Of a DNA stretch of 64,000 nt, positions 1 through 11,098 are shown in pieces. Source of the DNA: Moniliophthora roreri (taxonomy: Eukaryota > Basidiomycota > Agaricomycetes > Agaricales > Marasmiaceae). The position numbers were made by a program, and so were the translations under genes. The DNA lies in contig LATX02000241.1 in the NCBI GenBank assembly GCA_001466705.2, positions 1-64,000 on the forward strand. Direction: 5' to 3'. Position 1 is the first letter of the stretch; each line of letters begins with the position of its first letter. The notes beneath the pieces are model-generated. The model did not search any database. It was not told where the DNA came from and worked only from the letters and a program-made list of their open reading frames with translations.

Positions 1-720
1 AACTTATAATAAGGCTACATGGACTGCTCATGGGGGTGATCATGAGTCTTGGGCGTTAATCTCTAGGTCATGCCAACTTGCCATTTTGTGTGATGGTAGT
101 TGCATGAAAGCCATTACACATGTACCAACAGTAAATCCTACTATAAGATCTGCCCTCAAGCCATTTTAATGTGTGACCAATATCTTTAAGTTGTTGGGCC
201 ATGGTGGCATGGCAGGGAGATGGGGAGGTGGTGGTAGTTGGGAGGAAAGAGAGGGAGATGATGGTGGTTGAGAAGAAAGAGGGGAGCACAGGAATGTTTA
301 GGGGAGGCCCAAGAATACTGTATAGCACACAGACCATAGAATGGCTTTGTTAAATCTTTTCTCTAAGTCCTTCCAGTCATGTCAGTTTTAAAATAGGTAA
401 CATGTCTAAGTTGTTTCAGATAAAGAGGCTGAGATTCAAGTGGACATTGGATAGCATCAGGCAAACATCAGATTCATTGAATATCATCGGATGACATTGA
501 ATAGCATCAACGCACATCTCATTGGGCCTGAGGGGCCCTGATTGCCAAAAAAAGAACTGTCAGCAGGGTTTTTGTGCCCGAATGGACAAACTATGTGAGA
601 TGAGGAGCCTGAGACCCTTCCTTCAGAGCCAGTCTCTTTTATTGAGCCTTGGTCACTGTCCGACACCTGGTGTCGTTTGCAAGTAGGAATATGCCTTGAA
701 TCATCAGCAAATCGAACACC
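1..720. other. Gene-poor repeat-like DNA
   Basis: No convincing gene is visible on either strand. Short open frames lack family motifs and splice-linked extensions. The stretch holds copies of a GATCATG-containing word that becomes dense just downstream, so it probably belongs to the same degraded repeat. Confidence 0.4.
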
Positions 721-915
721 TAATGATCATGGCAGAAAATGACTGAAATAGGTGATCATGGGCAAAATACATTATTACCCATTTTGGCCTTGATAATGGC
801 AGAAAACAGACCCCACCTAGTGATCATGGGCAGAATGGGTGATCATTCATTTTGCCCATAATTACCCATTTCCACCATTATCATCCATTTCGCCCATGAT
901 CACCCATTTTCATGA
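721..915. repeat. Cluster of GTGATCATGGGCA-type words in both orientations
   Basis: The core GATCATGGGC and its complement GCCCATGATC recur several times within about 190 bp, joined to AAAATG/CATTTT, in direct and inverted order. This is seen directly. It could be a decayed microsatellite-like repeat or a foldback end. No function is inferred. Confidence 0.6.
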
Positions 916-1055
916 GAGTCGGCCAGACAGAGAAAATATATACTGCCACCTGGCAGAATCGAACCAGTGACACCAGCATTACTTTGTAAGCCAATGCAGA
1001 AGCTCGGGCCGCAACATAACCACTGTACCAAAGTGCCATATAACATGTTAGTGTA
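915..1055 (-). mobile_element. tRNA-derived SINE-like sequence (minus strand)
   Basis: On the minus strand a RNA polymerase III A box, TGGTACAGTGG (1020-1030), is followed about 55 nt later by a B box, GGTTCGATTCT (955-965). That is tRNA-like spacing. A GCATT/AATGC pair between them resembles an anticodon stem, but the loop is too long and the acceptor and T stems do not pair properly. It is therefore not a functional tRNA. A tRNA-derived SINE head or tRNA pseudogene fits best. No poly(A) tail or target duplication was found. Confidence 0.45.
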
Positions 1056-1238
1056 CACAGTACAATATATTCCCTTGCCTCCACAGCTAATTCAGGGAAA
1101 ACCTGCATCCCCCCAGCCTTGGCTAGTGTTTTTATCAGTCAGAACATTAACCAATAAGTCCTCTCTACCATATAGATCCCTCTCTCTGTGTTTTAGAAGG
1201 CAGAAAAAAATTGAGTCTTATGATCTTCTATTTTCTTC

Positions 1239-1355
1239 CATTTTCTCCCATGCTCAGTGATCAAAATCATTTCGGCTCATTTTCTCCCATGCTCATTGCT
1301 CAAAATCATTTTCCTCCATTTTCTTTCATGCTCATAGACCAAAATCATGCTGGTG
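1239..1355 (+). repeat. 39-bp tandem repeat, three units
   Basis: Three adjoining 39-bp units begin at 1239, 1278 and 1317. Each starts CATTTTCT and carries CATGCTCA followed by CAAAATCAT. Units 1 and 2 are the closest pair; unit 3 is more diverged. Confidence 0.75.
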
Positions 1356-1631
1356 CATTATTTTACATGATATAGATCAAAATAGATAATAATACATGCT
1401 CAATAGGTGCATGATTTGCTGATGCATGGTCTATATAGACCATGGTTTGGAAAATGTGTAAGTGTTGCGGTGATCTTGCTGAGACTTGACTGAAGAGTCA
1501 AAGGTAAGGTACGAGACGGACACGCGTACGTATAAAAAAGGCGTGTATTAAATATGGTATAAGGAAATGGGCCGTTACACTGGGATAATCCTTCATGTAG
1601 AGACCATGAAGAGCAGGGTAATCAGAAATCG

Positions 1632-2452
1632 TTAAACGTGATATACCGACCGGCGTTCCTTCTGAAGCGACCTGGGCACAGCTTCCTCACCATCTTTGCC
1701 ACCCTTTTTGCCATGTTTGCTACCCTTTTTGCCACCACCGTTGTTGTTAGCTGGAATCGAAGCACCGTCAGCTACTACCCCTATTTTCGCCGCTTTAAAA
1801 AAGAAAGAACGTACATTGTCCACATTGCTGCTTTCTTACTGCCTGTTCTGCCTTAATCCCATCGGCTGGACAATTCCGAATTTTGGTGCAGTGGTCGATA
1901 TGTTTTGCGAAATCCTCTGCCGCGCAAAGGCAATTCCAATCATCTCTGTGTTGTTACGATGAGATGGCACAGGTAGCACCAAGAGACACAGAGACGAAGA
2001 CGCACATAGCTTTGCAGTGGAGATCAGCAAGCCAATCTCTCTTGCACTGGTTGACACAGTTCTGACCAGGGTAGTCTTCTTTCTTGTTATCTAGGATAAG
2101 TCAGATCATAAACAGGATTCTGTTGCAAAAAGGTGCTTGCATTCATAACAGGTTTCCTCGTGATCTTTCATATGTTTATTGTATTCTTCCTTGGTACAAT
2201 GCTTGGCCAAACACTGCTGGAAGTTGGCATTATATGTAGTGTCTTTGCACAGACAGCCAAGCCGATCGATCACGCTGTGTAATACGAGTGAGACAGCGAG
2301 ACAGAAAAGAAAAAGAACACACACTTCTCTGGACAATTCGATGGCGGGGGTACGCTAGCATCGCATGGGTCGCCACAATATGACTTGGAGTCTGCGGCTA
2401 TGGTGAGGACCGCACCACATATAACGGTGAACAGTAAAGTGCTGATGCGCAT
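1632..2452 (-). CDS. Secreted cysteine-rich CFEM-like protein
   Basis: Exon 1 starts at 2452 and encodes a clear signal peptide (MRISTLLFTVICGAVL..A) followed by a C-x3-C pair. Later exons, joined by short GT-AG introns (the first begins GTGTGTGTT and ends CACAG), carry GCLCKD, then C-x3-C spacing. A second similar set follows (NCVNQC, WNCLC, and further Cys). The C-x-C core and Cys spacing are those of the fungal CFEM domain, in two partial or tandem units. The tail is Gly/Lys-rich (GKKGGKDG). CFEM proteins are extracellular or cell-wall proteins linked to haem/iron uptake or host interaction; the role here is unknown. The intron near 2120 and the last one near 1800 are uncertain. A decayed duplicate lies upstream at about 3.2-3.8 kb. 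Confidence 0.6.
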
Positions 2453-3185
2453 GTTAATTTGCAGAGGGGGTTTGCACAGGAGAGTGTTCAGGAGGCTACA
2501 TAAACGGGTGAGTTTTATAGCACTCATGGTATTTGATTTTCGCGAAAAGCTGGCGCGGTAGACAGCGGTAGACCTAGCGGGGGCGGTATTGAACGTTAGA
2601 AGCGGATCGGCGGGGGTAAAAACAATGCACCGTGATCAGGGCTCCGTGATGCAACATACCGTCTTCAAATTAGGAATGTTGCAGCCGGACGGATGATCGC
2701 GTCTGATCAGAGTCATCAAATTAGACATGGTTTGGACACTCCAGTGACACTCCTCGCCGCCCCCTCTTCGAGTCAAAGATGAAGCAATAAATGAGATTAA
2801 GGATGATGATGAGAAGAACAAAAGAGCACGGAGGATGGAAAGGGTGCGGCCTAGGTCAATTCACATACGGCAGTAGTCTGCACTCATTTAACCTACGCAC
2901 TCGTATTGAATGAAAATACGCTTGGCTTTGTCGGGGTCAAATGCGAAATCCATGCATCCAGGAAGACGTACGATACAGAACTTCTACCGCGTGCTGAGCG
3001 GCAGTAACACAACATTCTGCCATCTAACACCACATGAAACACAATCTGTCGAATGACTCCAAACCTCCAATTCATACGCTTCCTGCAGAGTTACTTATGT
3101 TCCGCGATCGCCATGGTCATCCTCCCTCTACCCACCTTTACCCACGTTCAATGATCATCCTTGATTACTGTTTGATTACATAGAT
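2453..3185. other. Upstream region of the CFEM-like gene
   Basis: No gene is recognised. The part next to the CFEM-like gene (to about 2700) is the promoter side that is repeated, diverged, at 3433-3830. A possible TATA-like TTTTATAG lies near 2513-2520. Confidence 0.4.
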
Positions 3186-3432
3186 AAGATGTGGTACAGA
3201 AAGGTCCACAACCGAACACCCCAGTGCAACAAGGCAGGTACTCGTATTCAGCGACAGTGGTCTCTAAAACCTTCGTTGAAAATGTGTCTTGCTCAAATCA
3301 CAGGCAGCAATTCCAATCGAATTACGGATGACTTCTACGCATTGCTACAAAATTACAATCATCGACACAATCTGCAGCGACGGTGAGGATCATATCACAT
3401 ATAACGGTGAACAATAAAGTGCTGATGCGCAT
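3186..3432 (-). pseudogene. Decayed duplicate of the CFEM-like gene 5' end
   Basis: On the minus strand from 3432 the first residues (MRISTLLFTVIC) match the intact gene at 2452, and the DNA around the start codon is nearly the same. The reading frame then meets stops, and only scattered cysteines remain (CVDDC, WNCCL). No complete product is possible. It is interpreted as a degraded tandem paralogue. Confidence 0.6.
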
Positions 3433-3830
3433 GTTAGCTTACAGAGGAGAGTATCCAAGACGGGTAGCACTCATGGAATTTGATTTTCGCGAAAAGCTGG
3501 TTCGCACGGCGGTAGCGGACCTGGGGCGGAGACCGGAAGGGCGGGATCCAGGATAAAACGTTAACTCCGGTATCCAACGTTAGAAGCGGACGCCGCGCGC
3601 GCACGATGGAGGAGGGCAAGGATGCTGGTCGTAGTCGAATCGGGTCGGTTGAGTGGCTCTCTTTCTTGATCATTCTCAATCGCTTCGAGATGAACCTGCT
3701 CCGTGCCTTCATTCTAGTCCTGGCTGTTTTCGGTTATGAGGCAGCTTGACAGCGGAACTCGACTCGCTACAACACCGTGATCAGGGCTCCGCTAATTAGG
3801 ATGTTGCAGCCGGACGAATCGAAACAGACA
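3433..3830. repeat. Duplicated promoter block of the CFEM-like locus
   Basis: This block repeats, with substitutions and indels, the DNA at about 2453-2700. Shared landmarks in the same order are GATTTTCGCGAAAAGCTGG, AACGTTAGAAGCGGA, GTGATCAGGGCTCCG and ATGTTGCAGCCGGACG. Together with the relic at 3186-3432 it shows that gene and promoter were duplicated as a unit of about 1 kb. Confidence 0.7.
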
Positions 3831-4744
3831 CCCCGGAGCCTCGGATGTTGTGCTCGGCCTTGCCGCCTAGGCTCCATCGGCGTGGGGAATGATCGACGGG
3901 AGGGAAGAGGTTCGGATGCCCCAATCTCCAACCATCACGACACTGACATAACGGTACTGGCCACGCAAGTCTATTGCCAATCTTTCACAGTCGCGCGTAT
4001 TCCCCTCATTTTTGCCGTCCGTTTGCATGTCTCGTATCTCATCTAATCACCTCAATCATGCTCTCATCCTCGTGCGGTGAAATGCACGTAAATGCGTCAT
4101 CTATCACCCCTCAACCAGCGTGTCAAACACTCAAAGCTTTTTAGCCAAAGTCAGAACAGGATATGCGGCGGTCAATATCGAGGTTAGCGCACCTCTTTGT
4201 TACGACTTGCTACTCGCGCAGCTCCAAACCGAGCCGAAGTGCTCGGATGAGTAAGGGGTACGGTCTGTGGTACAATTCTCCACGACTATGATTGCTTTCT
4301 TTCTAAGTAGCCTATCAACCGGCTTCAGTACTTTTCCATCTTATATAGAAAATGTCACTAGCCCAAAAGTTTTTGCTATCCTTCGACCGAAGCTAAGTTT
4401 CGGTCAAACTTGCTCTCCCCCGAAGCCGATAGTACCCTCTGCGGTTTCCGACTCATAGTACCCCTCATGAAGCGACAAAGCACATTTGGATACCCGGTGA
4501 ACTCGAAAGCATGCCATACGATGGCGTCTGGTCTGATTGCAGCGGCAGAATGAGGATATGTTTGTCAGTGCGATGGCAGGAAATCGCCAAGTACACAATC
4601 TAACACGCCTTGGAGAGGAATGTTTTGCGCATTCTGTGGGGTATCATGTTTTGTATTGCTCGGAAAGACTGAGAACAATGTCAACAAGCGCTTCCCATTG
4701 CAATCAGATAATGAACATACCAAGTAACGCAAATATCCTTTCCT
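3831..4744. other. Intergenic, no gene recognised
   Basis: Only short frames without domain motifs or linked exons are present. It separates the duplicated CFEM block from the next minus-strand gene. Confidence 0.4.
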
Positions 4745-5485
4745 TCAAAGTTCATCCTTGTTTCTCCATGATTCCGGCGAGAGTTCGGGATAAAACGCCA
4801 CCCACACCTTCCGTATCGACACCGGCGTATCCCGTACCGCAAACCCATCTTCCAACGCCTCCTGCGTTAGGTTCATAAGTCCATGAAGCACTTCCGGTAT
4901 CTCCTCAAACCTTCCAATACGCTCCTTGAGTTTCCGCTCTGTACGACTAAAGCCTGACGCCCCATAACTCCTGAACCCAAACTTTCTATCCCGAGCGTCA
5001 CGAACATACCAATACTCTCCTGGTAGGCAGGTGACACCACCATGGTCAATACCCCAACTCTCAAACGAGGGTATAGCCTTGTTGTGCGCGATACTTTGAG
5101 CGAGTGAAGTGAAGCGATCGTAATCCTCGTCTGACATGACTAGGACATGACCCAGAGCGTCTATGACAACTGTATGTGCTTCGTCGTCGCGGAACAAAGC
5201 GAGAGTGAGCCCGTTTGGGTCAAACATTGAGATACTGGAGGCAAAGATGTCGATGTTGTTTCGTTTGAGGGTGAATGTGTCGGGGTTTGGGTGGGGATTC
5301 GCTAGTGCTCTGGCGTGCCATCCGATAAGGGAGATTGATAGAGTTTTATTAATGGGGATCTCAAGAGGTGGAAGGATGTGTTTGTCAACGGCTTCGCGGA
5401 GGGGAGTGCCGTATTGAAGGACTGCGAATGTCGAAAAGACTGCGAGGACGGTCATAAGAAATCGGAGGTTGGTGGTTATGGACAT
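4745..5485 (-). CDS. Hypothetical protein with N-terminal membrane anchor (246 aa)
   Basis: A single uninterrupted frame of 246 codons starts at 5485. Residues about 9-25 form a hydrophobic segment (FLMTVLAVFSTFAVLQY), fitting a signal anchor. The rest is soluble and mixed in composition, with an acidic MSDEDYDRF patch and a conserved-looking GGVTCLPGEYWYVRD stretch near the middle. I do not recognise a family. The frame is long for this DNA and free of low complexity, which supports a real gene. No intron is needed. A tRNA follows on the other strand. Confidence 0.6.
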   Translation of the reverse strand: MSITTNLRFLMTVLAVFSTFAVLQYGTPLREAVDKHILPPLEIPINKTLSISLIGWHARALANPHPNPDTFTLKRNNIDIFASSISMFDPNGLTLALFRDDEAHTVVIDALGHVLVMSDEDYDRFTSLAQSIAHNKAIPSFESWGIDHGGVTCLPGEYWYVRDARDRKFGFRSYGASGFSRTERKLKERIGRFEEIPEVLHGLMNLTQEALEDGFAVRDTPVSIRKVWVAFYPELSPESWRNKDEL

Positions 5486-5833
5486 AGTGGTGGGGAGTAG
5501 AATACGTGGCTAGACGTCTCGATACGTTGAAACTGATATACATCCCGACGGTAATTGGTAACGCTGGGAGATGTGGAGTTGACGCAATGGTGGGTCGAGG
5601 GAGAACCGTTTGCTTCACCAGTCTTCACAACCTCTTCCCCTTCCCAATGCTCATTCTTCAACGGTCTGTTCAGAACCAGCCGGCTGGCTATCCTTCAATG
5701 CTCTTACCCTTTACTCTCCTTTTTTTGCTGCTACTATCGTCGATCCAAGACTATCATCCGCATTTGAGGGGAGCGCTGTTGTCGCCCAACCTCGTCACGG
5801 GATCATGAATAGTGAATATCACACCGCTACTAA

Positions 5834-5939
5834 GCCCGCCTAGCTCAATCGGATAGAGCGTCAGACTTTTACAGATGGTCTGGTTGACGGGCTGTAGTAA
5901 TTAATCTGAAGGCTGCGAGTTCGACCCTCGCGGTGGGCT
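5834..5939 (+). tRNA. tRNA-Lys(UUU) with 32-nt intron
   Basis: The cloverleaf can be folded by hand: acceptor GCCCGCC/GGTGGGC (one G-U pair), D arm GCTC/GAGC, anticodon stem TCAGA/TCTGA, loop CTTTTA-A with anticodon TTT, and T arm GCGAG-TTCGACC-CTCGC. A 32-nt intron lies at 5872-5903, directly after position 37, the standard site for nuclear tRNA introns. The discriminator base is T. A and B box sequences are intact. Anticodon UUU decodes lysine. Confidence 0.93.
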
Positions 5940-5944
5940 AATAT

Positions 5945-7267
5945 GTGCGGTTCCTTGATGCGGTCTTTTTACGCGAGCTCACATTGCCTCTACTTTTCTG
6001 CCTACTTTTCGTCTCGAAACTGATACTTCCTTGTATCGTGGGCCACAATTCGTGGATTGATACTCCGAATCCTCAGTTGCTCCTCGGTTACTTAGCAATT
6101 ACCCACGAACTATCTCTGGCATTACAATGGTGACAGTGCGGGCTCCGAACTCAATGGCGTTTCCTCGACGATGCCAATAGGCTCGGTTTGGTGTGTGTCG
6201 ACTTGACGATTTCCCCATTCCGTGAACAATTCCATTAGGTCGAAATCGTTGGAAGTACGACCCGTGAACGTTTTCAAGAAAACCATCTTCATGCTACACT
6301 AGCCAAAACGTCTATAACAGTCGTTCGGAGCGACGTCGACGATACAAGTGCGGTCGTGGCTGGGCAGTGGATATTATTCGCGTCAAATCCTTGTTATCTC
6401 TCCCTTGCTCATTGTGCGTTTAGAACCGAATCGTGTCGACACCGATAAAACAACGACCTGTATCAGCAGCTATCTCCATCGAAGAATTCATTGCCCGTAA
6501 CCGTAATAGCTGCAACGTCCGGCACATGTTGGGCTGAGGAAAGGAACAAACGTTCAAGTAAAGATGGTGCGCACATTCTGTTTCTTGATAAAAGGCAAAG
6601 AATCTGAAAGCGAACGGACAGAAACTTGCCTGAGTCATGTCGACCTTAAATCACCAGGAAGAAAGGCTTTGACTCTTCCAACACAGCCTCGGACCACCCA
6701 CTGCATCCAGAGTTTCGAAGAATATTCACGTTTATCCAATAAAAACAAGCTTGAAGGACCGGAGATCACAAAGTGGATCATGACGAGGATGGGGGTGTAT
6801 TTGACTTTATGGGGAGATAATAATATAATTGCACAAGTCAGGGTGGGGGAGGGTTCTCAAGGAAATCAACAGAAACCACGGTTCTTTTCGTTAACTTCCC
6901 TCACTCATCTTATATCATTCAACAGACATTATCAAACAGAGACTGCGTCGTAATCGGTTACCGGCACGATTCAATTAATCAAGGATCAACGAAAAGAAGC
7001 CATTGCTATTGGATCGGTGGTCCTTGAACCCCCACATGGGGTTTCGACCCATGTTTTACCAAGTATGTCTGCGGCCCCTACCTCCCTCAACTCGGCATTG
7101 TCGCAACTCGCTGACTGTGCAGTACGTCAATACTTCTCTTAGAACAAATATCTCCGTTCTGACCCGATTCATGCTGATTTTTATCCGCCAGGCTTACGTT
7201 TCATTCACCCCAAAACACATAAAAGCACAGAAGACTCGGTAGAACCAGCAGAAAGCGAATTGCAACA
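5945..7267. other. Intergenic plus P450 upstream region
   Basis: No gene is recognised between the tRNA and the P450. Open frames at 5945-6133 and 6564-6953 lack motifs. The last 250 bp before the P450 start contain words that recur upstream of the truncated P450 copy (GATTCATGCTGAT, then ACACA..AAAAGC), so part is probably shared promoter. Confidence 0.4.
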
Positions 7268-9863
7268 ATGTTGGATCCCGACCGTATTCAAGTTCTTGCC
7301 TTGCTGGCTATCATCCTACCCGTACCTCTGTATGTCTTGCTCAAGCGTACGTTTGGCGTACATCCATTGGATAACCTTCCGGGTCCACCAAGCGCATCCT
7401 TATTGGCTGGTAGGTCACCTCGTCTCGCATTTTGATGATGATGAACGATCGCTGAGATGGACCCATAACTCTAGGAAGCTTCAAAGAGATGTTTGGTACG
7501 CAAAACTGGGACTTTCAAGCTGAAATGGGATCGAAATGTCAGTATCTCGGAATTTTTCGGTACTCGGACTAACATACAAATTGTGTTAGATGGCCCAACA
7601 TCCTCTTTTAGAGCCCAGTTTGGCGTAAGAAGGCGACATTTTGAAACATGTCACTACAGGCTTTGACATTTCTTACAGGAAAGAATGTTGTACACATTTG
7701 ACGCAAAGGCTATGCATCATATCTTTGTGAAGGTGAGCATTTCTCGACATTAAGTCTTTTCCCTTTCGCTAACGCGACGGAGCTAGGATGCGATGAGTTA
7801 CGAACAGCCGCCGGGGGTTCTTCAGTAAGGCTTTTCCTCTGTATGGGTTTTCTCTGGCTGAATCGGAGAATTTATTATAGCCAGATCGGTTTAGTATTCG
7901 GTCCGGGTGTATTGGCCACACCGCTAGGTACCCAGCATCGTAGACAGCGAAAAATGCTGAATCCGGCGTTCTCTATTGCCCATATGAGGGATCTCCGTGC
8001 GTAATCAACCTGATAGACGCCAGATGACATGCTTAATGCTTGTCGCAGTTCCAACATTCTATCAAGTCGCTCATAGAGTGAGGCATGACAATTGCGTGAA
8101 TTATATCTGATGACTCATCTCGTTTTACGCCCAGCTCGAAAATAGTATTGCTAACAAAGTCCGTGACGGTCCTCAAGAGGTATGTTTTGTGACATATTAT
8201 GAACCGTTGAATGACACAAGTGAAAGATTGATATGTTGAGCTGGATGGGACGTACCGCTCTAGAGCTCATCGGGCAGTCCGGCCTCGGAGTATCTTTCGA
8301 TACGCTGCAAGATGAGGAAACGGCTCATCCACTACCAACGGCTCTGAAGCAGCTCATGTACGTTATTCTATTCTTGATCGCTTGAAAGGTCCTCTCAAGA
8401 ACCTCCTACAGGCCAGTCCTAACACGATTGGCATTTCCAATGATGTACATCCTGCCTCATGTTGCTCGTCTCGGTTCACCCGGCTTTCGTCGTTTTGCAT
8501 CTCGATTCATTCTCAATCAAGACTTCAAAACGGCCCAGTGGCTTTCCGATTCTCTCTGGAAGATGTCGATTGAAATCTTTGAGGAAAAGAAGAGGGCATT
8601 GGCGATGGGTGACGAGGCTATCAAACAGCAGGTTGGCAGTGACAAGGACGTCTTGAGCATTTTGAGTAAGTCCTTTCAGTGGCCCTTTTCGCACTCTGGT
8701 ACTTAATACCGTCGTGATGCAGTGAGAGAGAATATGAAAGCCTCGAGTGAAGATCGGTTGGACGAGACTGAGTTGCTTGGCCAGGCAAGTGAAAGTCACC
8801 TTCTCAGGCTCGTCGTGCGACTGAACCATGATTTGTACTAGATATCGTGAGTATACATTACTGAGACAGTTATCTGTTACTCAGGAAAATCCAACGCAGG
8901 ATTCTGATCTTCGCAGCCTCGGATACGACCTCGGTAAGCACCTCTAGTGTATGTAATGTTTACCTTGCTGACCTTCAATAGAGCGCACTTTCTAGGACCT
9001 TAATCCTTTTGTCCTCTCATCCCGAAGTGCAGAGTAAACTACGCGAAGAGATTCAACAGGCATTCCAAAACGGTGATATATCCTACGACGAACTAGTTTC
9101 CCTACCGTACCTCGACGCAATCTGCCGCGAGACCCTACGCCTGTAAGTCGCAGAGACCCTCAAAGAGACACAAGCTCCTCGCTCTCATATTACTCTTTTG
9201 CCAAGGCATCCTCCCTTGACGCATATTGACCGAAGAGCCAAACACGATACAATCATACCCCTTGCAGTACCCATTACTGGACGAGATGGCTCTATCATTA
9301 CTGAAGTCGCTGTTCCCAAGGACACAGATATAATTACATCTGTTCTCAATTCGAATCGTAACCCAGCGATATGGGGCGATAATGCACTAGAGTGGAAACC
9401 GGAACGATGGCTGGAACCTTTACCGAGTACGGTCACGGAAGCGATTACTCCTGGGGTGTATTCACATTTGTAGGTGTTCTTATCGTCGCTGTGGAACGAC
9501 CAAGGCTTATATCCGAATTCTTTAGGATGACATTCAGTGGCGGTCAGCGTTCTTGCATGTAAGCTCCTCTTCTGGCGATCAATGAGCTGTTTAATAACAA
9601 TCGTTCTATATAGTGGATTCAAGTTCTCGCAGCTCGAAATGAGTATGTGTATACTTTTTCGTGGTGATATCCCCAGTGTCGCTAATAATCTCACAGAGGT
9701 TGTCCTCGCGGGTCTGATCCGGAGACTCGAATTCTCGCCGAGCGGAAAGAAGATCATTTGGGAGAATTCCATTGTCACTTCTCCATTGGTCGTTGACTCT
9801 GATGGACACCATAACGGCCATCCGAAAATGCCCATTGTGGTCAGCCTGGTCGAGAAGAGCTAG
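7268..9863 (+). CDS. Cytochrome P450 monooxygenase, multi-exon
   Basis: This is a haem-thiolate monooxygenase, probably membrane-anchored and served by a P450 reductase. The N-terminal anchor (VLALLAIILPVPLYVLL) is followed by a basic stretch and a Pro-rich hinge (LPGPPSAS). Across many short introns come the C-helix HRRQRKMLNPAFS (about 7940-7975), the I-helix oxygen-binding AASDTTS (about 8915-8933), the K-helix ExxR as ETLRL (about 9129-9143), WKPERW (about 9391-9408) and the haem loop FSGGQRSCIG with the Cys ligand (about 9533-9562), split by an intron. The frame closes at 9863. All landmark motifs are intact, so it is probably functional. The substrate cannot be told; a subfamily is not assigned. 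A truncated paralogue lies 0.6 kb downstream. Confidence 0.92.
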
Positions 9864-10497
9864 TTCGGGATGAAAACGCGATGCCAAAAGAATGAACGGA
9901 AAACCCAAAAGCAGACTGAGAGGAAAGACATCCTGGCACTACAAACTTCCTTTTACTAAAAGCCTGAGCACGCGAGATCGTGGATGACGGAGGAAAATGG
10001 GTTTATACTCATCCACCGTAATGTACAGACATAATTTGATATTCCTATTCAACGCAAGAAACCGTAGATGGGAAGCCAAAGCGTTCCTCGTCTTCCGCTG
10101 AATCCGCCTCGCGGTTGAGCGCTGAGATCTCATACAGCAACCCACATGTGGGTTTTCTTCCGAGTGTTCCGTGTTGTCTGGGCTGATGGGAACATATCTC
10201 CAAAAACGGAATTGCAAATTCTTTCGCGATTGTACTGGTTAGTAACCTTCAAAAACCTTCATCCTGTTTACTTGGCTATGGATGGAGTATCACCTTCTTG
10301 CGGCCAGGAGTCTTCGCGCTCGGTGACTGAATTACGTCAACGACCCCCCCCCCCAGAGCAGGTTTATGCAGGTCTGACGTGATTCATGCTGATTATTTTC
10401 TGAGAGCTGACGCAGACTTTTCGTCGTCAATCATTTGAGCCAAAGGACACAAAAGCCGAGAAGAATATGTGGGACCAGCAGAAGCAAATTGCACAAT
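9864..10497. other. Spacer between P450 and its truncated copy
   Basis: No gene is seen. The last 130 bp resemble the promoter of the intact P450, including the leader just before the ATG (CAGCAGAA..AATTGCA), showing that the duplication included upstream DNA. Confidence 0.5.
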
Positions 10498-11098
10498 GTT
10501 GAGATCCGACCTAACCCAAGTTCTCCAAGTTGCTGTATTGACTGCCATCCTTTCTGTACCTTTGTGCGTCTTGTTCAAGCATACGTTTGGCGTACATCCA
10601 TTGGATAACCTACCTGGACCAGCAAGCGCATCTTGGTTGAAAGGTAGGTCATCTTTTCTTTGAGATGGGGATGAATGATTGCTGATTCGGACCCAAGGGA
10701 GCTTCAAAGAGATGTTCAGCACACAGAACTGGGATTTTCAAGCCGAGATGGGATCGAAATGTGGGTATCCTGGAGTACTCGGACTACTCTATTAACATTA
10801 AGTTCTGCTAGATGGCCCAGATCCTCTTTTAGAGCTCAGTTTGGTGTAGGTTGGTCCGTGGTGGTGTTAAACATGTTCTGACATCTCTACAGGGAAGAAT
10901 GCTATACACTTTTGATGCAAAGGCTATGCATCATATCTTTGTGAAGGCGAGTATACCCTTCAGTCTTTCCAGGCTCGCTAACGCATGGAACCAGGAAGCA
11001 ATGAGTTACGAACAGCCGCCGGGGGTTCAGTAAGGCTTTTCCTCTGTATGGGTTTTCCCTGGCTGAATCGGAGAATTTATTATAGCCAGCAGGCGCCA
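10498..11098 (+). pseudogene. Truncated P450 paralogue (5' exons only)
   Basis: The ATG at 10498 opens an anchor, then FGVHPLDNLPGPASAS, almost identical to the upstream P450. The next exons (MLYTFDAKAMHHIFVK; MSYEQPPGV) and their introns follow in the same order. Similarity stops at about 11092, just after the intron end TTATAGCCAG, where the TIR element begins. The remaining gene, including I-helix and haem loop, does not reappear beyond the element at 13143. The copy therefore cannot encode an active enzyme. Either the element replaced the rest or the duplication ended there. Confidence 0.85.

Noticed and set aside
9185..9835. 216-aa minus-strand frame
   Set aside because: Antisense shadow of the P450 K-helix and haem-loop exons.
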